Below, in pieces: positions 53,513 to 61,699 of a stretch of 64,000 bases of DNA. Source of the stretch: Rhizobiales bacterium 2SD (GTDB lineage: Bacteria; Pseudomonadota; Alphaproteobacteria; Rhizobiales; Beijerinckiaceae); assembly GCA_005502805.1 (NCBI GenBank), contig SCMY01000003.1, positions 248,001 through 312,000 on the forward strand, in the 5' to 3' direction. Below the pieces are notes generated by a model that did no database searches, was not told the origin of the DNA, and worked only from the letters and a program-made list of their open reading frames with translations. The stretch's first letter is position 1, and every line of letters begins with the position of its first letter. Position numbers and translations under genes: made by a program.

Positions 53513-54541
53513 ATGAAGACGATCTTCCATCCCGACCAGTACGGTCATCACGTGCGCACCCGGCTCTCGGGCGGTGCGCTCACCACGGCGCTGGAGGTGC
53601 CGGACCGGGCGCGCGTCCTGCTCGCCGCGGCCGAAGGCTGTACCGAAGCCGTGGTCGCCCCGGGACCAGCGGATCTTTCGCTGATCCGGCGCGTCCACGA
53701 CGCCGATTATCTCGCCTTCCTCGAAACCGGATTTGCCGCCTGGAAGCAGCGCTTCCCGGCGAGCGAGGAACTGCGTCCGAGCCTGCATCCCAACGCCTAT
53801 ATGCGGCGGCTGCCGCAGGACCTTTTGGGCCGGGCCGGCTACTACATCGCCGATGCGGCGAGCGTGCTGCTTGCAGACAGCTGGGCGGCAATCCTCGCCA
53901 GCGGCGCGACCGCGATCGATGCGACGGCACGAGTCCTGAACGGCGAGCGGGCGGCCTATGCGCTGTGCCGGCCGCCGGGGCACCACGCCTATCGCGACCA
54001 GGCCTGCGGCTACTGCTTCCTCAACAACACGGCGCTGGCGGCGACTTTGGCGCGTGACAGCGCCGGACGCGTCACGATCCTCGATGTCGACGTGCACCAT
54101 GGCAACGGCACGCAGCAGCTGTTCTATGACCGGGCCGACGTGCAGACCATCTCGGTCCATGCCGACCCGGCGACAGTCTACCCGTTCTATGCCGGCTATG
54201 CCGACGAGATCGGCGCGGGGGAGGGGGAGGGCTTCAACCTCAACCTGCCGGTTCCCGAGCGGGCCGACGATGAGGTCTATCTCGCTGCCGTCCGGCAGGC
54301 GGTCGACAAGGCAAAAGCCTTCTCGCCCGATATCCTCGTGATCGCGCTTGGGCTCGATCCCTCGGTGGCCGATCCTTTCGCCTGCACGGCTGTGACGACA
54401 GAGGGGTTCAGGCGGATGGGCGAGAGCCTCGCCAGCCTGCGGCGGCCGACCGTGATCATCCAGGAAGGCGGCTATCCCTCGCCGGTGCTCGGCGACAATC
54501 TCGCGGCCTTCCTGACTGGGTTCCAGGAGGCGATGGCGTGA
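53513..54541 (+). CDS. Acetylpolyamine amidohydrolase-like deacetylase
   Basis: HDAC-superfamily zinc amidohydrolase, 342 aa, the same size as the Mycoplana acetylpolyamine amidohydrolase. The whole active site is present: His pair H157-H158 (PPGHHAY), zinc ligands D193 and H195 (DVDVHHG) and D282 (LGLDPS), and catalytic Tyr Y321 (EGGYPS). It would deacetylate an N-acetylated amine in the cytoplasm. SD GAGGA lies 9 nt before ATG 53513. The stop overlaps the kinase start by 4 bp. Confidence 0.9.
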   Translation: MKTIFHPDQYGHHVRTRLSGGALTTALEVPDRARVLLAAAEGCTEAVVAPGPADLSLIRRVHDADYLAFLETGFAAWKQRFPASEELRPSLHPNAYMRRLPQDLLGRAGYYIADAASVLLADSWAAILASGATAIDATARVLNGERAAYALCRPPGHHAYRDQACGYCFLNNTALAATLARDSAGRVTILDVDVHHGNGTQQLFYDRADVQTISVHADPATVYPFYAGYADEIGAGEGEGFNLNLPVPERADDEVYLAAVRQAVDKAKAFSPDILVIALGLDPSVADPFACTAVTTEGFRRMGESLASLRRPTVIIQEGGYPSPVLGDNLAAFLTGFQEAMA

Positions 54542-55599
54542 GCGGTCCAGCTGCGCCCGCTCTCGACGATGCGTTGATGGCGCCGCTGCCGCAGTTCGCC
54601 GGCGACGAGCTGGCCGGGATGCTGCGCGAGCATTTCGGGATCAGCGGCTCGTTGGCGCGGATCAGCGGCGAGCGCGATCTCAACCTCCATGTCGCCTGCG
54701 CGGATGGCCGCGACGTCGTCTTCAAGATCTGCGGCGACTCCGACAGCTCCGAGGAGCTGGCCTTCCAGAATGCGGCGCTCACCCATCTCGCGCGGACCGA
54801 TCCGGCCCTGCCGCTGCCGCGCGTGGTCGCCGCACGCGACGGCAGCACCATCGTGGCGCATGAGCATGGCGGCCGGCGCTATCTGCTGCGCGTCCTGACC
54901 TATCTGCCGGGCGAGCCTGCGCTCGGCAGCACGCTGTCGCGGGCCCAGCGGGTCGAGATCGGCATGCTGGCGGCGCGGCTCGATCGCGCTCTGGCCGACT
55001 TCGATCATCCCGGCGCGAACCGGGCCTTCATCTGGGATCTCGTCCATTTCGCCAGCCTGCGCGAGAAGGTCGCCTTCCTCGATACCGACCAGCGCAAGGC
55101 TCTGGCGGGGCGCGTGCTCGACCGCTTCGCCGAAACCGTCGCGCCGCTTCTGCCGGCGCTGCCCCGGCAGGTCGTCCATAACGACCTCAACCAGAACAAC
55201 CTGCTGCTGCGGCCGCAGGACGGCTCGGTCTCCGGCATCATCGATTTCGGCGACATGATCAGGACGATCCGCGTCGCCGAGGTCGCGATCGCCGCCGCGC
55301 ATCTGCTCTATCGCGAAACCGATCCCATGAGCGCGATGGCGCAGGTGGTGAAGGGCTATGCCCGGGTCTTGCCGCTCGCGATCGACGAGATCGCGGTGCT
55401 GCCGGTTCTGATCCAGGCGCGGCTCGTGACCCGCGAGCTCATCGTCTCCTGGCGCCGCCAGGCCAATCCCGCCGCGACCACCTCCTATCGCGACGACGTC
55501 AGCCGCTTTGGCTGGGAGGCGCTCGCCCGCTGCGACGCGCTGCCTCCGGCCGAACTCCACGCCCGCCTTGCCGAGGCCGCCGGCCTCGGCAACCGTTGA
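54538..55599 (+). CDS. APH-fold kinase (hydroxylysine kinase-like)
   Basis: Aminoglycoside-phosphotransferase/choline-kinase fold, 353 aa. Brenner motif VVHNDLNQNN (H214, D216, N221) and the metal Asp in IIDFGDM (D236-D239) are intact, and the ATP-site Lys is in VFKICGD. It resembles the family of hydroxylysine kinase. The gene overlaps the deacetylase and is followed after 25 bp by a phospho-lyase-like PLP enzyme. Together they suggest phosphorylation of a hydroxy group on an amine or amino acid, followed by elimination. Confidence 0.82.
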   Translation: MSGPAAPALDDALMAPLPQFAGDELAGMLREHFGISGSLARISGERDLNLHVACADGRDVVFKICGDSDSSEELAFQNAALTHLARTDPALPLPRVVAARDGSTIVAHEHGGRRYLLRVLTYLPGEPALGSTLSRAQRVEIGMLAARLDRALADFDHPGANRAFIWDLVHFASLREKVAFLDTDQRKALAGRVLDRFAETVAPLLPALPRQVVHNDLNQNNLLLRPQDGSVSGIIDFGDMIRTIRVAEVAIAAAHLLYRETDPMSAMAQVVKGYARVLPLAIDEIAVLPVLIQARLVTRELIVSWRRQANPAATTSYRDDVSRFGWEALARCDALPPAELHARLAEAAGLGNR

Positions 55600-55624
55600 C
55601 GATCTCCCCGGAAAGAAGCCCGCC

Positions 55625-56911
55625 ATGTACGACACGCTGATGGAACGCCGCGCCCGCCTGCTCGGGCCGATGTACAAGCAATTCTACCAGGCCCCGTTCG
55701 TGCCGGTGCGCGGCGAGGGGGTCTGGGTGACGGATCAGGACGGTAAGCGCTATCTCGACGCCTACAACAACGTCCCGCATGTCGGCCATTGCCATCCTCG
55801 GGTGGTCGAGGCGGCGAGCCGCCAGCTCGCGACCTTCAACTCCAACACCCGCTATCCCAGCGAATTGATCGTCGACTATGCCGAGCGCTTGGCCGAGACC
55901 ATGCCGGACCCGCTCAAGGTCTGCATGTTCGTCTGCTCGGGAACCGAGGCGAACGAGCTCGCCTGGCGGATCGCGATGGCCAATTCCGGCGGCAGCGGCG
56001 CGCTGATCACCCGCTCGGCCTTCCACGGCAATTCGACGATCATCGGCGCGCTCGATTCCTCGACGCTTCCCCCTGAGCGCCAGCAAAGCTGGGTCGCGAC
56101 CGTGCCGGCCCCCGAGCATCGCGGCGTCGGCGACAGGACGCCAAAGCTGACGGCCTCGCAGTATGCCGAGCAGTATCGCCGCGCGATCGCCGGCCTCGCC
56201 GAGCGCGGGCACCGGCCGGCCGCCTTCTTCGCCTGCCCGGTCTTCGCCAGCGACGGCCTCTACAGCCCGCCGGCTGGCTATCTCGACGAAGCGATCGCCG
56301 AGGTCCGCAAGTCCGGTGCATTGATCATCGCCGACGAGGTCCAGTCGGCGCTCGGGCGGACCGGGACGCATTTCTGGGGCTTCCAGCATGCCGGCATCAC
56401 GCCTGACATCGTCACCATGGCCAAGCCTATGGGTAATGGCCTGCCGCTCGCCGTCGTCATCACCCGCCGCGAATTGGTCGAGGGCTTCTTGAAGACCGAG
56501 CGCTATTTCAACACCTTCGGCGGCAACCAGGTCGTTGCTGCCGCCGGCATTGCCGTGCTCGACGTGCTGCGCGACGAGGGCCTGCAGGAGAACGCGCTTC
56601 AGGTCGGCGCCTATTTGCGCGGCCGGCTGGCCGGACTGATGGAGACCGACGAGCGCATCGGCGATGTCCGCGGCACCGGCCTGTTCGTTGGCGTCGAGAT
56701 CGTCAGGGATCGCGCGAGCCAGGCGCCGGCCCCCGAGGCCGCGCGGGCGATCATCGAGGAGCTTCTGCAGCAAGGCGTGCTCGTCGGCATCACCGGCGCA
56801 GGCCGCAACCTGCTCAAGATTCGGCCGCCCATGGTCTTCTCGCGGGAGAATGCCGACCAGCTGGTGGATACGCTGGAGCGGGCGCTTCGGCTGACAGTGG
56901 CCCGGCGGTAG
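55625..56911 (+). CDS. PLP phospho-lyase-like class III enzyme (AGXT2L type)
   Basis: Fold-type I PLP enzyme of the class III aminotransferase family, 428 aa. The stretch YLDAYNNVPHVGHCHPRVVEAA (first and last parts: YLDAYNNV and HCHPRVVEA) is typical of ethanolaminephosphate and phosphohydroxylysine phospho-lyases rather than transaminases. PLP-site CSGTEAN, the ring Asp in IIADEVQSALGRTG and Lys K267 in MAKPMGNGLPL are present. It follows the kinase by 25 bp. The predicted reaction is elimination of phosphate and ammonia to give an aldehyde. Confidence 0.83.
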   Translation: MYDTLMERRARLLGPMYKQFYQAPFVPVRGEGVWVTDQDGKRYLDAYNNVPHVGHCHPRVVEAASRQLATFNSNTRYPSELIVDYAERLAETMPDPLKVCMFVCSGTEANELAWRIAMANSGGSGALITRSAFHGNSTIIGALDSSTLPPERQQSWVATVPAPEHRGVGDRTPKLTASQYAEQYRRAIAGLAERGHRPAAFFACPVFASDGLYSPPAGYLDEAIAEVRKSGALIIADEVQSALGRTGTHFWGFQHAGITPDIVTMAKPMGNGLPLAVVITRRELVEGFLKTERYFNTFGGNQVVAAAGIAVLDVLRDEGLQENALQVGAYLRGRLAGLMETDERIGDVRGTGLFVGVEIVRDRASQAPAPEAARAIIEELLQQGVLVGITGAGRNLLKIRPPMVFSRENADQLVDTLERALRLTVARR

Positions 56912-57333
56912 CTGCCGTGCTGCGCTGATCTCGATTTATGGAGCCGGATGTGTGGTGTCGGGGCGGTAGTCCAAAAGAGCCTCGAGAAGCGCTCGATTGG
57001 CCGTTGAAGAAGACCGTCCTGGTTCTAGCGTGGGGCAGTTGTTGGACTGGCGGAAAATTCGCTGAGGACGACCGCAGATGATCTTCGCTTTCGTCATCAT
57101 CGCGGCGATCTATCTCGTGATCGCGAGCTTCACCGCCCTCAATTCGGTGCTCGAGGCCGAACGTCCCGTTCTAGCCGTCAACGATCTGGCCGTGATTGTG
57201 CTGGTGAGCGTGGCCGCGCGTCGCATTGCGGCGCGCGGACTCGATGCATTCCGTCAGACAATCGACGGCGTTCAGCGTCGGGATCGCGATGCTCACGATC
57301 GTGGGAACAGCTCCGTCGCCGAGGCCAATCTGT
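56912..57333. other. Intergenic region with one doubtful small ORF
   Basis: 422 bp between the phospho-lyase and the first LuxR gene. Only a possible short membrane-protein ORF (57078) is seen; no terminator with a good U-tract and no clear promoter. Confidence 0.3.
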
Positions 57334-57482
57334 TCAGTAAAGCCGGGGTGAGTTCGCGATTTCCGGCCTTGCTGCCATCATCGGCAGGGGCTCGTCCTCG
57401 ACCGCGAGTGAGTCCTCGACCACCGGAATCCGGGTCACGGAGTTCTGCATGGCCCACATGGCTGCCTGGGTGCGGTTCCTGA
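57078..57482 (+). CDS. Doubtful small membrane-protein ORF
   Basis: 134 codons. Residues 1-48 include two hydrophobic stretches (IFAFVIIAAIYLVIASFTAL and LAVIVLVSVAA) that could be helices, and GAGGA sits 9 nt before the ATG. The second half (after about residue 85) overlaps the LuxR coding region antisense and looks like frame noise, rich in Pro, Ser and Arg. No family recognised. It may be a real small gene whose proper stop was lost, or a chance ORF. Confidence 0.25.
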   Translation: MIFAFVIIAAIYLVIASFTALNSVLEAERPVLAVNDLAVIVLVSVAARRIAARGLDAFRQTIDGVQRRDRDAHDRGNSSVAEANLFSKAGVSSRFPALLPSSAGARPRPRVSPRPPESGSRSSAWPTWLPGCGS

Positions 57483-58083
57483 CTCGCACCTTCCGGAGGA
57501 TCGCCTTGACATGCACCTTCACGGTAGCCTCGGCGATCTCGAGTTTGCGTGCGATCACCTTGTTGGATTCACCCAGCATCAACCCTTCGAGGATGCTGAC
57601 CTCCCGGGCCGAAAGGCCCTGGAACGGCGAGCCGTCGGCCCTGCGCTGCACGCCTTGAAGCAGGCGCTGCGGTTCGACCGCGACCTCTGAGAGCTGCGAC
57701 AGCAGATCGGGAGGAAACACGGCGCCGTTGGCGATGATGACTTCCAGCGAGGTGATGAGATCTTGCGGCGATACGGACTCGACGAGATAGCCGACCGCTC
57801 CGAGCTGCATGGCGCGGCGCATCAGTTCGCGGCTGTCGCGAAGAGCGAGCGCGACGATTTTGGCGCTCTTGAACTGTCTCCGGATGTCGCCGACGATGGA
57901 ACAGGACATGTCGTCGATCACGACGATGAAGAGGTCAGGTGTCTTCTGGTCTTCGCAGCCTTGGAAATCGAGGCTGGTCGATCTCTGACTAACCCGGAAG
58001 CGCGCACCATCCAGCAATTGGGTGATACCTTCGCGGAGCAGGGCGTTATCGCTCAGTACGGCAGTCTCGATAATGTCAGCCAT
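57334..58083 (-). CDS. LuxR/NarL-type response regulator (divergent receiver)
   Basis: N-terminal receiver-like domain (about residues 5-125; Asp57/Asp58 in VVIDDM could be the phospho-site) and a C-terminal LuxR-type HTH (about residues 158-215: LSAREVSILEGLMLGESNKVIARK). The HTH is closely similar to NarL/FixJ DNA-binding domains. Length is 249 aa. It is transcribed toward the phospho-lyase operon. It stands alone, 297 bp from the next LuxR gene. Confidence 0.87.
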   Translation of the reverse strand: MADIIETAVLSDNALLREGITQLLDGARFRVSQRSTSLDFQGCEDQKTPDLFIVVIDDMSCSIVGDIRRQFKSAKIVALALRDSRELMRRAMQLGAVGYLVESVSPQDLITSLEVIIANGAVFPPDLLSQLSEVAVEPQRLLQGVQRRADGSPFQGLSAREVSILEGLMLGESNKVIARKLEIAEATVKVHVKAILRKVRVRNRTQAAMWAMQNSVTRIPVVEDSLAVEDEPLPMMAARPEIANSPRLY

Positions 58084-58380
58084 TGTTACTCCCCTTTACT
58101 CACAACAAGACTGATGTCGCGGATGCAACAGGAGGCGTAGGCTTTCGCTGTCGGTGATTTTTTGTTTGTTGGTGAGAGCCCGGACGCAATACGTGCAGGC
58201 TAATCACTTGTGGGCACCGCGTGACGATGAGGGATGCCGTGCCCTCGGCTCGATGGTTAATAATTAGTTCATTCGGATGTATTCGTCTTGTCAGGAAAAT
58301 TACGATCCTGTCAGGAGAATCCTTACACGCGAGAGCATGAGATGATCACGGAAGCTTGATCTCGCTCTCGGCACATTACT
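58084..58380. promoter_or_regulatory. Control region between two LuxR genes, with direct repeats
   Basis: 297 bp, AT-rich around 58250-58320. Direct repeats TGTCAGGAAAAT (58289-58300) and TGTCAGGAGAAT (58309-58320) are 20 bp apart (two helical turns), which suits a regulator binding on one face of DNA. They lie upstream of the 57334 gene. Confidence 0.4.
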
Positions 58381-59061
58381 TCAGGTTGTAGGATCGACTT
58401 TGAGAATTCGAATAAGATCCTTCGCCAGGACGGCGGCCTCTGTCCGGTTGCGTACATTGAGGCTACGCATCAGGGCAGAGACATGGATCTTCGCTGTCGG
58501 TTCCGCGATATGAAGCGCTTGGGCGATTTCCCGGTTCGAGAGTCCGTCTGCCAGCAGCGACAGGACGTCTTTCTGCCGGCGCGTCAGCCCGAACGGGTCC
58601 TGCTGCGAGCTGATGCGGCGCTGTGGTGTTTCGCGTGAGCGATAACTATCCGCGGCTGAGCCGAACGGAGTGAGGCCGCGCGGGATCGCAAGACGCCCGG
58701 CGAGGGCCTCCTTGACTGCTTCGATGATCTCGTCGTCGCGCTGCAGTTTCGAAATGAAGCCGTGGAATCCTTCGGCGACGTAGTGGAGAACCTGGTCGAA
58801 GGTGGCGTTGCTCGAGATAACGACATAGCGCGTCGTTGTAGAGGCTCGCTTGAAGTCCCAGATGATCTGCGGATCAGAGGAGCCCGTGAGGCTGAGGCTG
58901 ACCAGTACAAGCTGAATTGGCTGATCTTCCATCAGGTTACGCATCAGCCCGTCGAAGTCCGCAGCTTCGAGGATTTCGGCCTGTGGCAGTGCTGCCTGCA
59001 GAATGGTGCGCAGGCCGGTGCGGTAGAGCGCATGCTCGTCGGCAACGAGGATCCTGGTCAT
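58381..59061 (-). CDS. LuxR-type response regulator with degenerate receiver
   Basis: 226 aa. The receiver domain starts TRILVADEHALYRTG with the acidic pair, but the phospho-Asp position reads Ser55 (LVLVSLSLTG), so it probably cannot be phosphorylated normally. The LuxR HTH is intact (LTRRQKDVLSLLADGLSNREIAQALHIAEPTAKIHVSALM, ends given only). ATG 59061 gives the normal start; a TTG further upstream would add ten residues. Confidence 0.87.
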   Translation of the reverse strand: MTRILVADEHALYRTGLRTILQAALPQAEILEAADFDGLMRNLMEDQPIQLVLVSLSLTGSSDPQIIWDFKRASTTTRYVVISSNATFDQVLHYVAEGFHGFISKLQRDDEIIEAVKEALAGRLAIPRGLTPFGSAADSYRSRETPQRRISSQQDPFGLTRRQKDVLSLLADGLSNREIAQALHIAEPTAKIHVSALMRSLNVRNRTEAAVLAKDLIRILKVDPTT

Positions 59062-59320
59062 GTTCGCGCCGCCGCTCTGTCGCCTTTGCAATTGGGAGAC
59101 GCAGCCGCATTGGTGGGCGTCGCCCGTTCACAGGCGGTGCCGGATATAAGCTCCTATCCCCATCACCTGTCGTAGCGGGAACGGTCTTCCAAGTCGCGAC
59201 GCTCTTCGGGAGGTGCTGTTGCTTGGCGCGTGGCCATTGTTGTTTCGCTCAGGCCAAGTTGAGTACTCCGCACAGGGCCTGGTGAGACAGTCGAGAGCGC
59301 CGATGGCTTAGTCAGGTCTC
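59062..59320. other. Short intergenic stretch between LuxR genes
   Basis: 259 bp with no clear signal. The minus strand continues from the regulator at 59321. I see nothing further that I can support. Confidence 0.3.
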
Positions 59321-59983
59321 TCAGACGTCGAGAATCCAGCCATGGCTGGCGCCGTACCTGATGATATCAAGGCGCGAGTGCAGCATCAGTTTCTTGCAGG
59401 CTCGGTAGCGGTAGGTCTCGACGGACTTGATGCCGAGGCCGACGCGTCGCGCGATCTCCTTGTTGGAGTGACCGACGGCGGCCAGGCGCAGGACCTGCAT
59501 CTCGCGGTAGGTCAGCGTTCCGTTCGTCGCCGCGGGAGACAAGCCAGGGCTAGGGCAAAGCTTGCGGATCCATTCCGAACGGAAATCTTCCAGCTCCGAG
59601 TCGATGTAGACCCCGCCGCTCAGGACCGTCCTGATCGCCTGCGCCACCTTCTCGCTCGCGGAAGCCTTGAGGACATATCCGCGAATCCCGATCCTCAGCG
59701 CCTTCTGGACATAGTTCGGCTCCTCGTAATGGGTGAGCATCACGATCTGGGTGTCGGGTTTCTCTTCGAGGATGCGTTCGGCCAGTGCCATGCCGCTCAT
59801 ACCGGGCAGACCCATGTCGAGGACGGCAAGATCGGGCTGCTGGCTGCGCATGAGGAGCAGCGCCTCGGATCCGCAGGTCGCTTGCCCCACCAATTCGAGA
59901 TCGGGCAAGCCGAGCACGAGAGCCTGCAGGCCCGCCAGCACGACGGGATGATCATCGACCAATATGATGCGCGCCGTCGTCAA
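59321..59983 (-). CDS. NarL/FixJ-type response regulator
   Basis: Complete two-component regulator, 220 aa. Acidic pocket IILVDDHP, phospho-Asp D56 (AVLDMGLPG), conserved Lys in GYVLKASAS, and a C-terminal LuxR HTH (LTYREMQVLRLAAVGHSNKEIARRVGLG). The start overlaps the histidine kinase stop by 4 bp, so it is the partner of that kinase. Confidence 0.93.
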   Translation of the reverse strand: MTTARIILVDDHPVVLAGLQALVLGLPDLELVGQATCGSEALLLMRSQQPDLAVLDMGLPGMSGMALAERILEEKPDTQIVMLTHYEEPNYVQKALRIGIRGYVLKASASEKVAQAIRTVLSGGVYIDSELEDFRSEWIRKLCPSPGLSPAATNGTLTYREMQVLRLAAVGHSNKEIARRVGLGIKSVETYRYRACKKLMLHSRLDIIRYGASHGWILDV

Positions 59984-61158
59984 CCAGGGCTCCGTCGCGG
60001 CTCGCAGGCCAGAGGAGCAACAGCCGTGACGGCTGTGCCCTTGCCGGCACGCGGGCCGATCTCCAGTGTCCCGCCGATATCGTCCATGCGTTGACGCATT
60101 CCGCGGAGGCCGACGCCGTCGCTGGGGACGTTGTCCGGATGTATCGTCGCTGGCTGAAAACCGGCTCCATCATCGGCGATCGTGAGTGCGATCGACTCGC
60201 CCGTGAATTCCAGGGTGAGATCGAGTTTCCGCGCGCCGTGCGCGTGTTTGAGAATGTTCGTCAGTGCTTCCCGCGCCACCCGATACAGCGCGCCTTCGAC
60301 GGCGATGGGTAGCCGCGCGGGTTCAGCTCCCTTCTTTCTGAACGAGAGGCCGAGTTTCCCATCCGCGGCGAACGAGACCGCCATGGTCTCGATGGCCCGG
60401 CTGAAGCCGAGTTCTTCGATGAGGCGTGGCCGGCCGCTGACGACGGCGTGGTGGATTTTGCGCCCAACCCCGGCGACATGTTCGACGATCTCGTCGAGAC
60501 GTTTCTTGGCCAGCCCTTTCGCGCTTTCCCGCAACGCCCTCAGCTCCATGAGGACCAGGGCCATTTCCTGTCCGGCATGGTCGTGCAAATCCTGCGCGAT
60601 GCGTTCGCGCTCATCGGCGCGGATGTGATTGAGTTCGTCCTGAAGTTTGTGCGTTCGTGCCTCCACGACGCGCAGTGCTTCCGCGACAAAGCAATATTGC
60701 TCGACCAACCTGAAGCGGTCGCTGCGCAACTCGTCGTATTGCTGCAAGGCAAGGTGGCGCTGCCGCTCGGCCGTCAGTCGCCTCATCCGTTCCGCAGCCG
60801 CGGAGAAGCGGGGGTCGAGGACGGGAAACAGCCGCAGCAGAAGCGTGGCAGGCCGGCTGTTGCGCCGCGGAACCAGGACATTGCCGACGCAGCGGTAACC
60901 GGTCGCGCCGTCAGGCCCGTCAAAGCTGACCCTTTCGATCAATGGCTGGCGCGAGCCTGAGCAGGCGAGGAGATAGCTGCGCAAGGCCTCGACCCGGCTC
61001 GTGCACATCTCGACCAGCGACGAGGTCGGGTTACCGGGATTGAGCAACTGGCTTGCGGCACGGTTGCGCGCGTGGACGCTTCCGTCGCTGAGAGCGATGA
61101 CCGACGGCTCGACATAGGCTTCGAGGTCTAGTTCATGCCGAAGCTGCAGATGCATCAT
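59980..61158 (-). CDS. Sensor histidine kinase (HisKA_3 type)
   Basis: Cytoplasmic kinase of 392 aa. It has a PAS-like N-terminus (residues about 12-115), a coiled coil, the H-box ERERIAQDLHDHAGQEMA with H192, and a HATPase domain (AREALTNILKHAHGARKL, ADDGAGF, GVGLRGMRQR). Without a membrane segment, its signal probably comes from the cytoplasm, for example from the MetOD1-like protein encoded upstream with which it overlaps by 26 bp. Confidence 0.92.
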   Translation of the reverse strand: MMHLQLRHELDLEAYVEPSVIALSDGSVHARNRAASQLLNPGNPTSSLVEMCTSRVEALRSYLLACSGSRQPLIERVSFDGPDGATGYRCVGNVLVPRRNSRPATLLLRLFPVLDPRFSAAAERMRRLTAERQRHLALQQYDELRSDRFRLVEQYCFVAEALRVVEARTHKLQDELNHIRADERERIAQDLHDHAGQEMALVLMELRALRESAKGLAKKRLDEIVEHVAGVGRKIHHAVVSGRPRLIEELGFSRAIETMAVSFAADGKLGLSFRKKGAEPARLPIAVEGALYRVAREALTNILKHAHGARKLDLTLEFTGESIALTIADDGAGFQPATIHPDNVPSDGVGLRGMRQRMDDIGGTLEIGPRAGKGTAVTAVAPLACEPRRSPG

Positions 61159-61690
61159 CGCGGAAGTATTCCCTCGTATCCGGGCCCAGTTCCATTCGCT
61201 TGAGATGGAGGATCACGCGGCACGCACCGTCGCCCCTGGCTATCGTCTGCTCGAGATCGACGGCGGCGTATCCAACCGCGTTGGCCGCTATCCGGCCGAA
61301 GATGTTCGAGGTCAGCATGCAGAGTGAGGGATGGTTGGTCGCGGCGTTTCCGAGAGGGCACGCGCAATTGCCGAATACGACCCGGTCGTCATCTTGCTCG
61401 ATGACGGAGAAGGCCCCTCCAGCTCTGTTGTTGAGGTCGACGAGAATGTCGGTCAGCTGATTGCGGCCAAGATTTTGAACGCCGAGTGCTGCCTTGTACT
61501 GCTTCTCGATATTTGAACCGAGACGTGCCGCGATGCTGCTGACATAAGCGCAAGCATCTTCAACACCTGCGATCATCTCCAGCAACTCCACCATGTCGGC
61601 GACCAGCGTGCTGAAGAGACCTTGATGGTCAAAATCGATGTCCAGCGAGCCGACATTCAGCGGCAGCGCGTTGGTGGCGGATGGAGTCAT
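61133..61690 (-). CDS. MetOD1-like (metanogen output domain) sensor protein
   Basis: Small protein of 185 aa. The C-terminal region (about residues 95-165) fits a MetOD1-type domain: VVFGNCACPLG, SLCMLTSNIFGRIAANAVGYA and GDGACRVILHL. Four Cys (C109, C111, C124, C157) could bind metal or a cofactor. The ATG at 61690 follows AGGAGG; an upstream in-frame start adds 23 less likely residues. It precedes the kinase gene and overlaps it by 26 bp, so it is probably the sensor input. Confidence 0.7.
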   Translation of the reverse strand: MTPSATNALPLNVGSLDIDFDHQGLFSTLVADMVELLEMIAGVEDACAYVSSIAARLGSNIEKQYKAALGVQNLGRNQLTDILVDLNNRAGGAFSVIEQDDDRVVFGNCACPLGNAATNHPSLCMLTSNIFGRIAANAVGYAAVDLEQTIARGDGACRVILHLKRMELGPDTREYFRDDASAASA

Positions 61691-61699
61691 GATGACTGC

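Noticed and set aside
57078..57482. Calling the 134-codon ORF a confident gene.
   Set aside because: Its second half is antisense to the LuxR gene and low-complexity. Only the hydrophobic first part looks protein-like.
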